Positions 24,591 to 33,555 are shown, counted from the stretch's first letter. The stretch is 64,000 nt of DNA from JAJRAN01 sp963827135 (GCA_963827135.1 CAWGZX010000008.1:103778-167777), one strand, 5' to 3'. Numbers and translations are program-made. Notes: generated by a model from the letters alone, not told the origin.

Positions 24591-25412
24591 ATGAAGGACC
24601 GCCATGTGATTGAGGCCATGGGCATGACCAAAGTGGTGATAGAGGACGGCAAGGTCGTCTACGTCGGAAGTCCAGCCGTCACCTATTGCCCGCTGTTCAT
24701 GAAGCACCGCGGGATCAAGGAGATCACCTCGGATGTCGTGCGCGATAACGTCGAATTCCGCCTCCGGGACTTCGGCATGTGCTCCCCCTCGAGGAAGATG
24801 CGCATGCAGGACTTCCTCACCTACGGGGTATCGGAGCTCCTGGCCATGGCCGTTTCCAAGCATATCCTCGACTCCACCGTCCTGGTGGCGGATGGGGCCG
24901 GGACCGTCATCGTCACCGACCCTGAGCTCATCCAGGGCATCGGGGGCAGGATCTCCGGGATGATCGAGACCACGCCCATAGCCGAGGTGATCGAGGCGGT
25001 CGGAAGGGAGAACGTCCTCGACCCGGAGAGGGGTAGCATCGACCAGTTCAACGGCACCCATCTGGCCTTCAAGCTTGGGCACAGGAAGGTGGGGGTGACG
25101 GTGGCCAAGGCGGAGGACGCTCGAATGATCCGGGACGGCTTCGGCTCCAGCGTGATGCTGTTCGCAGTGCACACCACCGGCGCGGACCAGAAGGATGCCA
25201 GGCTCTTCTTCGAGAACTGCGACATCGTCTCGGCATGCGCCTCGCGCTGGGTGAGGGAGGAGGCCAGGTCCAAGGCCTTGCTCCAGGTCGGCAACAAGAT
25301 ACCCATCTACGCCGCGAGCGCGGCCGGAAAGCAGCTCCTGGAGACCAGGTTGGCTCAGATCGGCGGGAAGAAGGAGACGGGGCCTGAGGACGCTCCCCGG
25401 CCGCTCATCTGA
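24591..25412 (+). CDS. Methanogenesis marker protein 8 (DUF2099)
   Basis: This 273-residue protein matches the methanogenesis marker 8 family, a set found almost only in methanogens and whose biochemical role is unsettled. Matching stretches are EAMGMTKVVIEDGKVVYVG, YCPLFMKHRGIKEIT, FRLRDFGMCSPSRKMRMQ, DFLTYGVSELLA and VADGAGTVIVTDPELIQG. Conserved cysteines occur in TYCPLF, FGMCSP and the later ENCDIVSACASRW, so a metal or cofactor site is possible. The gene has its own promoter and no other methanogenesis gene sits nearby. It ends directly against the convergent PIN gene. Confidence 0.88.
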   Translation: MKDRHVIEAMGMTKVVIEDGKVVYVGSPAVTYCPLFMKHRGIKEITSDVVRDNVEFRLRDFGMCSPSRKMRMQDFLTYGVSELLAMAVSKHILDSTVLVADGAGTVIVTDPELIQGIGGRISGMIETTPIAEVIEAVGRENVLDPERGSIDQFNGTHLAFKLGHRKVGVTVAKAEDARMIRDGFGSSVMLFAVHTTGADQKDARLFFENCDIVSACASRWVREEARSKALLQVGNKIPIYAASAAGKQLLETRLAQIGGKKETGPEDAPRPLI

Positions 25413-25772
25413 TCAATAATCGCCATCGATGGTCAGGTGGCTTCCCGAGCGAAGGTAGATGGTCCTCAGGCCAAGCTTCCGCAGCTTGGAGCGGAGGATG
25501 ACGTCGTTGGTGACCACGAACGCCTGCAATCGGCGAGCGACCTCGATGACCCCGGCGTCGCCCTGGGTATTGGTCTCGGCAATCGGATACTTCCTAGCTA
25601 GAGCGATGGCGACCTGCGCGTGCTTGTTCCTAGAACGCTTCAGCTCCCCCTTGACGCAGCCAGGTACATAGATCTGGCAGCTGCCCAGAAGGCGCTTCAG
25701 CTCAAGGTCGAGGTTGATGCGGAACTCGAAGGGCATGAGCAGCGCGTTGGTGTCTAGAACTACGTTCTGCAT
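25413..25772 (-). CDS. PIN-domain nuclease, Fcf1/VapC9-like
   Basis: This 119-residue PIN-fold protein shows acidic active-site signatures in VVLDTNALLMPFEF (Asp7), VKGELKRS, GDAGVIEVARRL and VVTNDVILRSKL. It is last in the operon rps6e - aIF2-gamma - PIN, an order often seen in euryarchaea. That argues for a housekeeping role in rRNA processing or translation control rather than a toxin. No antitoxin gene is present. It follows aIF2-gamma by seven bases. Confidence 0.85.
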   Translation of the reverse strand: MQNVVLDTNALLMPFEFRINLDLELKRLLGSCQIYVPGCVKGELKRSRNKHAQVAIALARKYPIAETNTQGDAGVIEVARRLQAFVVTNDVILRSKLRKLGLRTIYLRSGSHLTIDGDY

Positions 25773-25779
25773 ATGCCCT

Positions 25780-27012
25780 CTACTGGATGATGCCGTAGCC
25801 GATCAGGCGCCACTTGCCCTGGATCTTACGGGAGACGGCCACCCTTTGAGCCTTCTCCGCGCACACCGGGATCTTCAGGGTGACCTCAGACTCGTCCCCT
25901 CTGGCAGAGTTGACGACCCCAACGGTGGTCGCGGTTCCGACCGAGAGCATGAGCGGCTCGTTGGTCTTGATGTTCTCCACCGCCAGGTCCTGCGCCGTGC
26001 CCACGACCCGCTCCAGGAGCTTGGTCTTCATCACGAACTTGTGCATCACCGGAGGCAAGGTCCCGGGCTTGCCGACCACTCGTCCGGTGAGGCCGTCCGA
26101 CTTGGTCATCGACGGGTCGAGCTTGGTGCCGATGGCGATCAGCCCACCAGGCTTCGCTACCTCCAGGCCGAGCTCGCCTGCGTGCAGCGATTCCACCGTA
26201 GTGGTGATCTTCTCCCAGGTCACCTCGCGGCCCTGTTCGACCTTGCGCCCAGGGGCGATCTCGATCTGGTCCCCGACCTCCAGCTTCCCTTGGATCAGGG
26301 AGCCTCCGAGGACCCCGCCCCTCAGCGTCTCCGGTTCCGAGCCGGGGGTGTTGATGTCGAAGCTGCGCGCAACGTACATCCGCGCCGGCTTCTTGATGTC
26401 CATCTTGGGAGTGAGGATGACCTTCTCGATGGTCTCGATGAGCTTGTCGATATTGACGTTATGGTTCGCTGAGACCGGGATGATGGGGGCGTTCTCGGCG
26501 AAGGTGCCCTTGACGAACTCCTTGATCTCCTTGAAGTTGGCCACGGCCTCTTCCTTGGTAACGATGTCCACCTTGTTCTGGACGATGATGATCTTGTCCA
26601 CGCCGATGATGGTCAGCGCCATGAGGTGCTCCTTGGTCTGGGGCTGGGGGCACTTCTCGTTGGCGGCGACCAGCAGCAAAGCGCCGTTCATCATGGCCGC
26701 CCCGGAGAGCATCGTCGCCATCAGGGTCTCATGGCCAGGCGCGTCCACGAAGGACACGCTCCTCAGCAGCTCGGCCTCGCCGCCGCACTCGCGGCAAGTA
26801 GGCACGTTGGTGTAGGCCTTGCTGCCCTGGCACGTTTTGCACTTGTAGAAATTGACGTCCGCGTAGCCGAGGCGTATGGAGATGCCTCGCTTCACTTCCT
26901 CGGAATGGCGGTCGGTCCATTCACCGCTCAAGGCCTTGGTCAGCGTGGTCTTGCCATGGTCGACATGACCGATCATACCGATGTTCACCTCGGGCTGGCG
27001 AGAGTTGGACAT
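25780..27012 (-). CDS. eif2g: Translation initiation factor aIF2 subunit gamma
   Basis: This 410-residue GTPase of aIF2 delivers initiator Met-tRNA to the small subunit. G1 is GHVDHGKTTLTKALSG, G3 is DAPGHETLMATML and G4 is VQNKVDIV. A zinc knuckle sits in the effector region (CKTCQG and TCRECGG). Domains II and III follow from about residue 205. The ATG shares a base with the stop of rps6e (TAATG), so the two are translationally coupled. Confidence 0.97.
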   Translation of the reverse strand: MSNSRQPEVNIGMIGHVDHGKTTLTKALSGEWTDRHSEEVKRGISIRLGYADVNFYKCKTCQGSKAYTNVPTCRECGGEAELLRSVSFVDAPGHETLMATMLSGAAMMNGALLLVAANEKCPQPQTKEHLMALTIIGVDKIIIVQNKVDIVTKEEAVANFKEIKEFVKGTFAENAPIIPVSANHNVNIDKLIETIEKVILTPKMDIKKPARMYVARSFDINTPGSEPETLRGGVLGGSLIQGKLEVGDQIEIAPGRKVEQGREVTWEKITTTVESLHAGELGLEVAKPGGLIAIGTKLDPSMTKSDGLTGRVVGKPGTLPPVMHKFVMKTKLLERVVGTAQDLAVENIKTNEPLMLSVGTATTVGVVNSARGDESEVTLKIPVCAEKAQRVAVSRKIQGKWRLIGYGIIQ

Positions 27013-27416
27013 TACTTCTTCTTCTCCTCGACCTTGATGAGCTCGTCCACGGGTTTGGAGCCGAATTGGGTTATCTTGAGGTTCAGCTGCGCGACCTCCG
27101 GGGAGATTGTGTTCCCGCGGATGGACTTGCGTAGCCTCAAGCCCTGCTCGTTGGCCTTGAAGCCGATACCCTTGGTTATCAGGATGCGGCGCCTCTTGAC
27201 CCCGGGGAGGTCCCTCCTCATGGGGAACCCATCCTTGTCGCTGCCTCCAGTGATGGAGAGCTTGTATCCAGGCAGACCTACGAAGATACCGTCCACGACA
27301 TCCCCGATCTTCTTCCCGATGAGGGAGTTGGCGTGGTGACCGGTGACAGGGACCTGGTAGGACTTGCCCGTCTTCACATCGTTGATGACGGCCTTGAACT
27401 CGACCATATCATACAC
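27012..27416 (-). CDS. rps6e: Small-subunit ribosomal protein S6e
   Basis: This 134-residue archaeal S6e begins VEFKAVINDVKTGKSYQVPV and contains IGKKIGDVVDGIFVGLPGYKL and KDGFPMRRDLPG with the basic RRRILITKG segment. It is the first gene of the S6e - aIF2-gamma - PIN operon and has a TATA box at 27446-27457. Confidence 0.95.
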   Translation of the reverse strand: MYDMVEFKAVINDVKTGKSYQVPVTGHHANSLIGKKIGDVVDGIFVGLPGYKLSITGGSDKDGFPMRRDLPGVKRRRILITKGIGFKANEQGLRLRKSIRGNTISPEVAQLNLKITQFGSKPVDELIKVEEKKK

Positions 27417-27445
27417 CTTGAGTAAAGCGCCCTAATGTCGTCCGT

Positions 27446-27457
27446 CTTAAATAATTA
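27446..27457 (-). promoter_or_regulatory. TATA box of the S6e operon
   Basis: Minus strand aattatttaag, about 35 bases before the S6e ATG, implying a leader of about 10 bases. Confidence 0.5.
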
Positions 27458-27613
27458 TTGGTCATGGCAAGGGCTCGAGCTGAACAGGCTGGCCTATTTG
27501 ATGGGGAGGTCGCATTGCATCGGGACGATGCCGGGAGAGCCGAAGGGCTCCGAGAGTCCTGGGAATGATAACCTATTTAGACCACGAACGGCGTGCGATT
27601 CGTTGGTGATTCG

Positions 27614-28270
27614 ATGTCGTTCGCCAGGGCATTCATTTCCGTCATCATGGTATTCCTGTTGACCTCGCTGGTGTTGGTAGGGAACGCGCACGCTGAGACC
27701 CTCACCACCACCGAGACCAGGACGATAGGCTTTGATGGTTACAGCATCATGATCCTTTACCAGGCGACGGATACGTCGTTCGTCACCTATTCCTTTGAGG
27801 TCGACCAGGGGACCGCTATCGATGTTCTGCTATTGGACGAGGACAATTTTGAGGCTTACGCGGTCCAGAGCATTTTCGAATACCTGCCCGGAACCATACT
27901 GGATGGAGTGAGCGGGGCGGCGAGCGGGTACACGTTCGAGGCTGGGACGCTATTCTATGTGGTAATTGACAATACCGATATGCCAGGCGGAGGTGCGACC
28001 CCGACAGGTTCGGTCACGGTGAGCTTCTCCGTCACCGCCACGGACGTGGACTTCCCTTCCTTCATAACCGATATCCTCCTGATTGTCGCCGTCGGGGCCA
28101 TTCTGTTCGTGGTCGTGATCCTGGTCCTGCTCTACTTCCTGCTCGTCCGCAAGCCTAAGTCCAAGGTCCAGCAGTATCCCGGCCAACCCGGCATGAAGAT
28201 TTGCCCCTATTGCGGGTCCAGCATGCCGAACGACTTCCAGTATTGCCCCAAGTGCGGGAGGAAGTGGTAG
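27614..28270 (+). CDS. Surface protein with C-terminal zinc ribbon, paralogue 1 of 3
   Basis: This 218-residue protein has a signal peptide (about residues 1-28, ending AHAETL), an extracellular beta-rich domain, a membrane helix near residues 150-175 and a cytoplasmic tail with a zinc ribbon (ICPYCGSSM, YCPKCGRKW). The outer domain has two motifs shared by the tandem paralogues: DVLLLDEDNFEAY and VVIDNTDMPGGGATP. The fold may be a jelly-roll similar to GOLD or pre-peptidase C domains, a weak impression only. ATG 27614 is chosen over GTG 27593 because a TATA-like ctatttag (about 27574) predicts transcription from about 27603. Confidence 0.75.
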   Translation: MSFARAFISVIMVFLLTSLVLVGNAHAETLTTTETRTIGFDGYSIMILYQATDTSFVTYSFEVDQGTAIDVLLLDEDNFEAYAVQSIFEYLPGTILDGVSGAASGYTFEAGTLFYVVIDNTDMPGGGATPTGSVTVSFSVTATDVDFPSFITDILLIVAVGAILFVVVILVLLYFLLVRKPKSKVQQYPGQPGMKICPYCGSSMPNDFQYCPKCGRKW

Positions 28271-28381
28271 GAATAGAAGGTGAGGTGACCTCGGCCACCT
28301 AATGATGGCGGTCGGTGCAAGCGAGCACTAAGCCGAAAAGAATAAGCCCCGTTGGAGCCAATACTTTGATCGGTGGGGTAA

Positions 28382-29038
28382 GTGAGAGGCGTCGCCCTCA
28401 ACTTATGCGTCGCGTTTGCGATATGCTTGGTTGCAGTCAGCTGGTGCTCGGGAACGGCAGAGGCGGCATCTTACCATCTCAGCGATCAAGCAGACCTCAA
28501 TCCCAATCAATACCACATAATCGCGGACTTCGTGGCGCAAGACGGTGCCCAGATATCGTACGAGGCGATAAGCATCGGCGACTACCCCGTCGATGTGCTG
28601 GTCATTGAGGCGACGTACTTGGATGCCTACATCGCAGGTCCGGACTTCCAGTACTTCACAGGCAGCTGCTTGAACGATAGCCACGCCCAAATGACCACCA
28701 GTTATGGGACCTTCGAGACTGGACGGGAATACGTACTTCTGATCGACAACTCCAACGACCCGGTTGGCGGGGCATTAACCTCAGGACCAGTAGAAGTAAG
28801 TTACACGGCCGACCTACAGAATGTGGAGCTGCCAGGTAGCGTGGATACGGACATGCTCAATGCAATCATCCCCATGGCGATGTTCGGCGGGGTGTTACTG
28901 CTGTTCGTGGTGTTCGCATTCGTGTTCCGAAAGAACCGCAACACTTACAAGACGGCTCGATTAAGGCAATGCCCTACTTGTCATAACCAGATTCCCGAGC
29001 AGAACGCCGTGTGCCCTAAGTGCGGCGGTAATCTCTGA
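28382..29038 (+). CDS. Surface protein with C-terminal zinc ribbon, paralogue 2 of 3
   Basis: This 218-residue paralogue has the same layout: a signal peptide ending about TAEAAS, an outer domain with DVLVIEATYLDAY and LIDNSNDPVGGALTSG, a membrane helix near residues 160-182 and a C-terminal ribbon (QCPTCHNQI, VCPKCGGNL). It starts at GTG 28382 after ggtggggtaa. It is clearly more divergent than copies 1 and 3, so the triplication is old. Function unknown. Confidence 0.72.
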   Translation: MRGVALNLCVAFAICLVAVSWCSGTAEAASYHLSDQADLNPNQYHIIADFVAQDGAQISYEAISIGDYPVDVLVIEATYLDAYIAGPDFQYFTGSCLNDSHAQMTTSYGTFETGREYVLLIDNSNDPVGGALTSGPVEVSYTADLQNVELPGSVDTDMLNAIIPMAMFGGVLLLFVVFAFVFRKNRNTYKTARLRQCPTCHNQIPEQNAVCPKCGGNL

Positions 29039-29104
29039 AGGGGACGGACTTAGTCTCCGATGTCGCAGTAACTTATTTACTTTCAATTGGTGCTGTCGAG
29101 CTGG

Positions 29105-29770
29105 ATGAGCGGGTGGAGGCATCGGGCATTGATGGGGCTTGTGCTTACATTGATGCTAACTTGCATCCTCCTCTTCTTTAGTTCCATTACTGTAGGAGCT
29201 GACCCCATCAAGTCGTCGGCAACCTATGAAGTCGATTACGATGGCTATGAGGTCCTTCTGCATTTCCAGGCCGGAGAGCAAGCCCAGGTCGAATTCGCCT
29301 TCAATGTGACCGATGGGGGACCATTGGACGTCCTGGTGTTGGATGAATCTGGATACGAGGTGTACCGGATGGGGTTGAACCCCACCTCGATTCTTAGCGC
29401 CAATCTGAATCAATCTGCGGGGAATGGGTACGCGACGAGCCTCGTCTCGAGTCAGGAATATTACATCGTCGCCGACAACACGGACATTCCATTGGGAGGG
29501 GCGGAGCCGATTGGCAATGTGATAATTTCATGGGAGATGGTAGAACAAGATATCACTGTCATCCAAGATGATTTCGCAAGTTTCATTTTGATCTTCATCG
29601 CGGTCATCGTGATATTCGTGCTTGTGCTCCTAGTGCTGGTCCGCTCGCGTAGGGCGGAGAGAGAGCCGGGCGCTTACGTCATGGGCATGGAAAGGAAATA
29701 TTGCCCCAAGTGCGGACAGATAGTGGAGATGTATGTCCACAAATGCCCTAAGTGTGGGCATGAGTGGTGA
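29105..29770 (+). CDS. Surface protein with C-terminal zinc ribbon, paralogue 3 of 3
   Basis: This 221-residue paralogue has a long signal or anchor helix (LMGLVLTLMLTCILLFFSSI), an outer domain with DVLVLDESGYEVYR and VADNTDIPLGGAEP, a membrane helix near residues 160-185, a basic stretch (RSRRAERE) and a ribbon (YCPKCGQIV, KCPKCGHEW). ATG 29105 is used; a TTG at 29087 would add six residues, and a TATA-like cttatttac (about 29071) supports the later start. Confidence 0.73.
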   Translation: MSGWRHRALMGLVLTLMLTCILLFFSSITVGADPIKSSATYEVDYDGYEVLLHFQAGEQAQVEFAFNVTDGGPLDVLVLDESGYEVYRMGLNPTSILSANLNQSAGNGYATSLVSSQEYYIVADNTDIPLGGAEPIGNVIISWEMVEQDITVIQDDFASFILIFIAVIVIFVLVLLVLVRSRRAEREPGAYVMGMERKYCPKCGQIVEMYVHKCPKCGHEW

Positions 29771-29777
29771 TTCTCCA

Positions 29778-30017
29778 ATGTTTGTTGGACAATTCATGTA
29801 TTACCATTGGGATAAAATTCCTTTCTGGCAAGTGGAAGGTACAGAAGATGTCCACCCAGCGCCTCTGAAACAAGTCATCCCTTTAGAGATTCTGGAAAAG
29901 ATCGATATTAGGGGAGGTACGATTGGAGGACCGGGATGTGGCGAGGTCGAAAAGCTAATTAGGATGAGGGTTCACTTCGGTGACTGCACCAGGACTATTT
30001 TCTCAGATATGAAGTAA
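29778..30017 (+). CDS. Small hypothetical protein
   Basis: A 79-codon frame begins seven bases after the previous stop (ATG 29778). The product (MFVGQFMYYHWDKIPFW start, then a Gly/Arg-containing core with IRGGTIGGPGCGEVEKL) has mixed composition, is not recognised and lacks membrane segments. It may be a co-transcribed small gene or a chance frame. The following 209 bases to 30226 hold nothing I can name. Confidence 0.35.
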   Translation: MFVGQFMYYHWDKIPFWQVEGTEDVHPAPLKQVIPLEILEKIDIRGGTIGGPGCGEVEKLIRMRVHFGDCTRTIFSDMK

Positions 30018-30226
30018 GAACTTAAGGACTGCTAGGAGCTCATCGGCATGCAGATCCTTTAAATCGTAAAACTAGAAACGAGGAAGATGATGGAGGACGT
30101 TTCCGAGGGTGTGATCCTTGATATCATATATGCTGACTGTATAGTTACAGCTCTGGCGGTCCTGGAGGGGCCTGTCTCAAATTGAACCAGGCTCGGAAGA
30201 GCGCCCGCATCTCGCCTCCAGAAACC

Positions 30227-31702
30227 TCAGGGTCTTGGTTTCTTAAGATACCATATCGCAACGACGATAATCACGGCCATAACGAGAACTACGCCAGCAA
30301 TTAAATCGACTGGTAGGTCGCTGGCAAGGGTTGCTGACTCGCCTGAGTAAACGCAGCTTGTCAAATCGTAGACCCTCGGCCCGAATACAGCATTGATAGC
30401 TACTGCATTTCCCGCCGAGTCGATGCCGATCCGCAAGTCCATGATTGATTCCGGGCCAATTTGGAGATATCTACGAGGTTCGCCCCACCCTGTACTAGCT
30501 GTCCACTCCCTAGAAGAAAGACCGCTCTCGTCTTCAATCCCGATAAAGATGGCCTTCCCTGGAGTAATAGAAGCCGCCCTCGTATAGTTGTCCCATACCT
30601 TCTCTTGACTGCTCACTCGACCGGATGACGCATCTATCCTGAAGTCCGTGAGGTCGCTCCTCGAATAATTGTAGGATCCGTCGACAAGCAGCATCACATC
30701 ATCATTGGCCAGGAACCCGATGCCTTCAATGCTTCCGAATTCGTTGGCTGAAGTTGAATGGTTCACAATATTGAATGGTGGGCTCCAACCAGAACCGCTC
30801 AGTGTCGACACCACTACACTATTCTGCTCCTTATCGTACTCCTGCCAAGCGCAAACCCCCATGCCATCCTCACTGATAGCTATTTGGCCCAAGGATGAGT
30901 TCGTCTTTCCATCTGATACTCTCTCTTCGCCCAACCAGCCGATTTCTGGGATGTATCGGTTGACGATGACTACGCTCTTGTTTTCGATAATTGTCCAGCC
31001 AGCTATTGCACCCCCGTCCGGGTTAATCCTCAAGACAGTACCACTATAGCCGGTATCAATTGCGGAGGAGATGTTCAAAGGCGATCTCCAACCCCAAGAT
31101 CCTCCGTAATCCATCGGTCCCGCGAAGTAGCAAGCCTGCCTCAGCCATTGATCGTCCTCGTATAGGTCAAAGGATTCCCAGACAACCCACGCGTTACCAT
31201 TGCCGTCCATCTCTACGTTGGGGTCGTTGAATTGGGAATTCTGCTGAGAAATCGCAACCTTTCCAGACCATCCCGAGCCGTTTACATACCTATCCGCAAA
31301 GATAGTTTTCCCTTCTGAGGAGAGGTCTTCGATCCAGATGGCGATAGCATTCCCTTGATCATCGACCGCGATATCCATATCGCGTCCGGCGAATCCCTGA
31401 TTCAACTGCAGCGGGGAGCTCCAACCGATCGAATGGTTGTAGTGAGATGCCATTATGACGGATCTGATCCTAAAGCTGTTGTCAGCGGTCCATTCAGAGA
31501 TTGGCCTCCAGATGACGAATGCATCACCCGACCCACCCACATCAAACCCTCCAGAACTCCATGAAAAGTCCGCATTGGAGGATACCTTAACCGGGCCTGT
31601 CCATGACATCGACGCCGATTGATCATCCGCCCAAGCGGACGTTGTCAATATTAAAGTGGATAGAATCGCGAATGACACCAGCAAGGCGATTGCTTTGCTC
31701 AT
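30227..31702 (-). CDS. Membrane-anchored surface protein, probable beta-propeller
   Basis: This protein of about 491 residues has a signal peptide (AIALLVSFAILSTLILTTSAWA), a large outer domain and a C-terminal membrane helix (LIAGVVLVMAVIIVVAIWYL) with a basic KKPRP end. The outer part repeats a GW-centred blade motif at least six times (for example HSIGWSSPLQLN, GSGWSGKVAIS, WGWRSPLNIS, EIGWLGEERVS, GSGWSPPFNIV, STGWGEPRRYL). These alternate with DDQGNAIAIW-type strands, as in sialidase-like propellers. ATG 31702 is chosen since a TATA box at about 31744-31755 predicts transcription from about 31725. Ligand unknown. Confidence 0.7.
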   Translation of the reverse strand: MSKAIALLVSFAILSTLILTTSAWADDQSASMSWTGPVKVSSNADFSWSSGGFDVGGSGDAFVIWRPISEWTADNSFRIRSVIMASHYNHSIGWSSPLQLNQGFAGRDMDIAVDDQGNAIAIWIEDLSSEGKTIFADRYVNGSGWSGKVAISQQNSQFNDPNVEMDGNGNAWVVWESFDLYEDDQWLRQACYFAGPMDYGGSWGWRSPLNISSAIDTGYSGTVLRINPDGGAIAGWTIIENKSVVIVNRYIPEIGWLGEERVSDGKTNSSLGQIAISEDGMGVCAWQEYDKEQNSVVVSTLSGSGWSPPFNIVNHSTSANEFGSIEGIGFLANDDVMLLVDGSYNYSRSDLTDFRIDASSGRVSSQEKVWDNYTRAASITPGKAIFIGIEDESGLSSREWTASTGWGEPRRYLQIGPESIMDLRIGIDSAGNAVAINAVFGPRVYDLTSCVYSGESATLASDLPVDLIAGVVLVMAVIIVVAIWYLKKPRP

Positions 31703-31858
31703 CCCCACCAACTCTCCACGATGAAGAATCATACTCCTTGGTCGTAATAAATTTTGTCTGAATGGATCAGTAGCAAATGGTGCTGGGGGGCCTCATCCGA
31801 GATGAAAGCCCGAGCTAGAGGTCAGAATGCGCTAATTCGAAGCCATTAAAGTAACTGT

Positions 31859-31887
31859 AAAAAGGGTAGATTAGGCTCCCGGGAGCC
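31859..31887 (-). terminator. Hairpin plus T-run ending the 31.9-35.7 kb cassette
   Basis: Twenty bases after the stop of the VIT-like gene, reading leftward, is ggctcccgggagcc (31874-31887), a perfect 14-base palindrome. It is followed on the minus strand by taatctaccc and five T (31859-31863). Confidence 0.55.
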
Positions 31888-31907
31888 ATGATACCAGGAG
31901 CTCTATT

Positions 31908-32594
31908 TCACCAACCAAAATAGTACGCGAGCAAGGTCATTACGAGGGCGAATGCGAAGAATATGCTCGCTCCCATCCATTTCCTTCGACCGGTGCGCTT
32001 CGCATAGACGAATATGATATATGCCATGGCGAACGAGGCGATCAGTATGGAGAGCGTGAAGGCCAAGGTCGTGAAGCCCAATATCAGGTATGGAAGAATT
32101 ACCGGGATCACGGCGAGGGCATCGCATGAGACCGTGGCAAGGACAATGTTACGATCTTCCTTTGTGAAATGGTATGTCTTCTTCGCCTCTGGACCTTGAT
32201 CGATGATCTTGTCTGCGAGCTGCGCCTGATCCTCCTCGGAGACATAACCAGCGACCGAGGCGTCTATCGAGTCCAAAAGCGTCCCTTTTAATTCCTGGTT
32301 ATCTTTATCCTTTTTAAGATTCCCGATGAGCTTCTCCTCGTCAGCCTTGTCAACAAGACCTCCGTAGACGACGGTAAACCCATCGATCAAGCCCCAACCG
32401 ATGTTGACCCCGAAGGTCACAATTATCAGCCACAGGGTTATCTCCCAGCGGAAAAGCTGCAGGCCGATGAAGCTATATCCCGTGATCATTCCAGATACCA
32501 TCGCCACCATGATGAACCCATAGAACCATTCAGATAGCCAAGAGCCATATGACATGTATTTTAGCTGGAACCTTGAGACCGGATTCGATGGCAT
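31908..32594 (-). CDS. VIT1/CCC1-like membrane protein
   Basis: This 228-residue protein has about five membrane helices: two or three N-terminal (WFYGFIMVAMVSGMITGYSF, ITLWLIIVTFGVNIGWGLID), a soluble charged insert of about 65 residues (DKADEEKLIGNLKKDKDNQE onward), and three C-terminal. The layout and the GLIDGFTVVYGGLVDKAD segment resemble the VIT1/CCC1 metal-transporter family, but I would not name a substrate. It is the last gene of a same-strand run with the rhodanese (30-base gap) and the desulfinase-like gene, and is followed by a hairpin terminator. Confidence 0.55.
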   Translation of the reverse strand: MPSNPVSRFQLKYMSYGSWLSEWFYGFIMVAMVSGMITGYSFIGLQLFRWEITLWLIIVTFGVNIGWGLIDGFTVVYGGLVDKADEEKLIGNLKKDKDNQELKGTLLDSIDASVAGYVSEEDQAQLADKIIDQGPEAKKTYHFTKEDRNIVLATVSCDALAVIPVILPYLILGFTTLAFTLSILIASFAMAYIIFVYAKRTGRRKWMGASIFFAFALVMTLLAYYFGW

Positions 32595-32624
32595 AATGAC
32601 AACCCCTTATTGCATGCAGGCTTC

Positions 32625-33555
32625 CTATTTCTTCGTGCGACTACGCTCGCCATTCAACTCTTCTTGTAGTCCCTGAACAGCCCTCATCATATTATTGACT
32701 TTGGTGAAGTCATACCAAGTCTCGTTTTCGACCGGCATGTTCAGATTGCTCCCGTATACTCTCCAGCCGTCATGGTAAATGGCCACGTTCTTGTATCCGA
32801 GGGCCCTCAGAACAAGGTACGAGTAGGCAGCTCGTGCTCCGGTGTGGCAATATGTGATGACGCGATTATCAGAAGGTACATCTTTGTATAAGGTTCTTAA
32901 TTCAGAGAGGGATTTCATAAAAAATGACGAGGGATCGAAGTTCCTGCAATAGTCTATATGAACAGCATTTGGCAGGTGCCCTCCGCGCAGGGCTCGTATG
33001 TCGATTCCTTCATACTCATCGGCCGTTCTTGTATCAATGATGATTGCTTCTTCTTTACCGCTAACAACCTGCATGATTTCATCGGCTTTCAAGCCCCTCT
33101 TAGTTCCTGATGCGGATTTGAAGGTGGCAACCTTGGCTTTTGTCTCAACCTGGTCCAGGTTGCCGCCCTCCGCCTGCCACTGCTCAATGCCGCCATCGTA
33201 GAAATGCACTGTGCCTCGGGTGGGTAAGCTGTTACATCCCATAGCCTCGAATACCCAATACATCACCCCGTTCCAATGAGCGTTGCGCCGGGACCCATAC
33301 ACGATGATGTTGCTCTCATTCCCAATCCCTATATCTCCGATTGCCTTTTCCAAGCGGGGGATGACTGTCGGGAGCCGCTTCGCGTCGTCGGCATAGAGCT
33401 TCGATATCCATCCCGGAACGAGCACGGCCCCAGGAATATGCCCCTCCGCATATTCATTGGGGAAATCGCATATCAACAACCGCCCAGTTATGTTTGCCGA
33501 TCTTGCCCTTTAGGAAATCCGTGTCAGCGATCAAATCTGACGATTTTTGAGTCAT
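32625..33555 (-). CDS. Two-domain rhodanese (thiosulfate/3-mercaptopyruvate sulfurtransferase), frameshifted
   Basis: This sulfurtransferase of about 310 residues has an N-terminal non-catalytic rhodanese domain (FPNEYAEGHIPGAV, VYGSRRNAHWNGVMYWV) and a C-terminal catalytic domain with the active cysteine in VITYCHTGARAAYSYL. As written the gene is broken. From ATG 33555 the frame reads MTQKSSDLIADTDFLKGKIG, then KHNWAVVDMRFP, and then hits a stop. The rest continues in the next frame. Dropping one G of the run at 33459-33462 restores DMRFPNEYAEGH exactly, so I treat it as one gene. It follows the desulfinase-like gene on the same strand. Confidence 0.85.

Noticed and set aside
25413..25772. 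VapC toxin of a toxin-antitoxin pair
   Set aside because: No antitoxin gene; the gene sits in a translation operon with conserved order.
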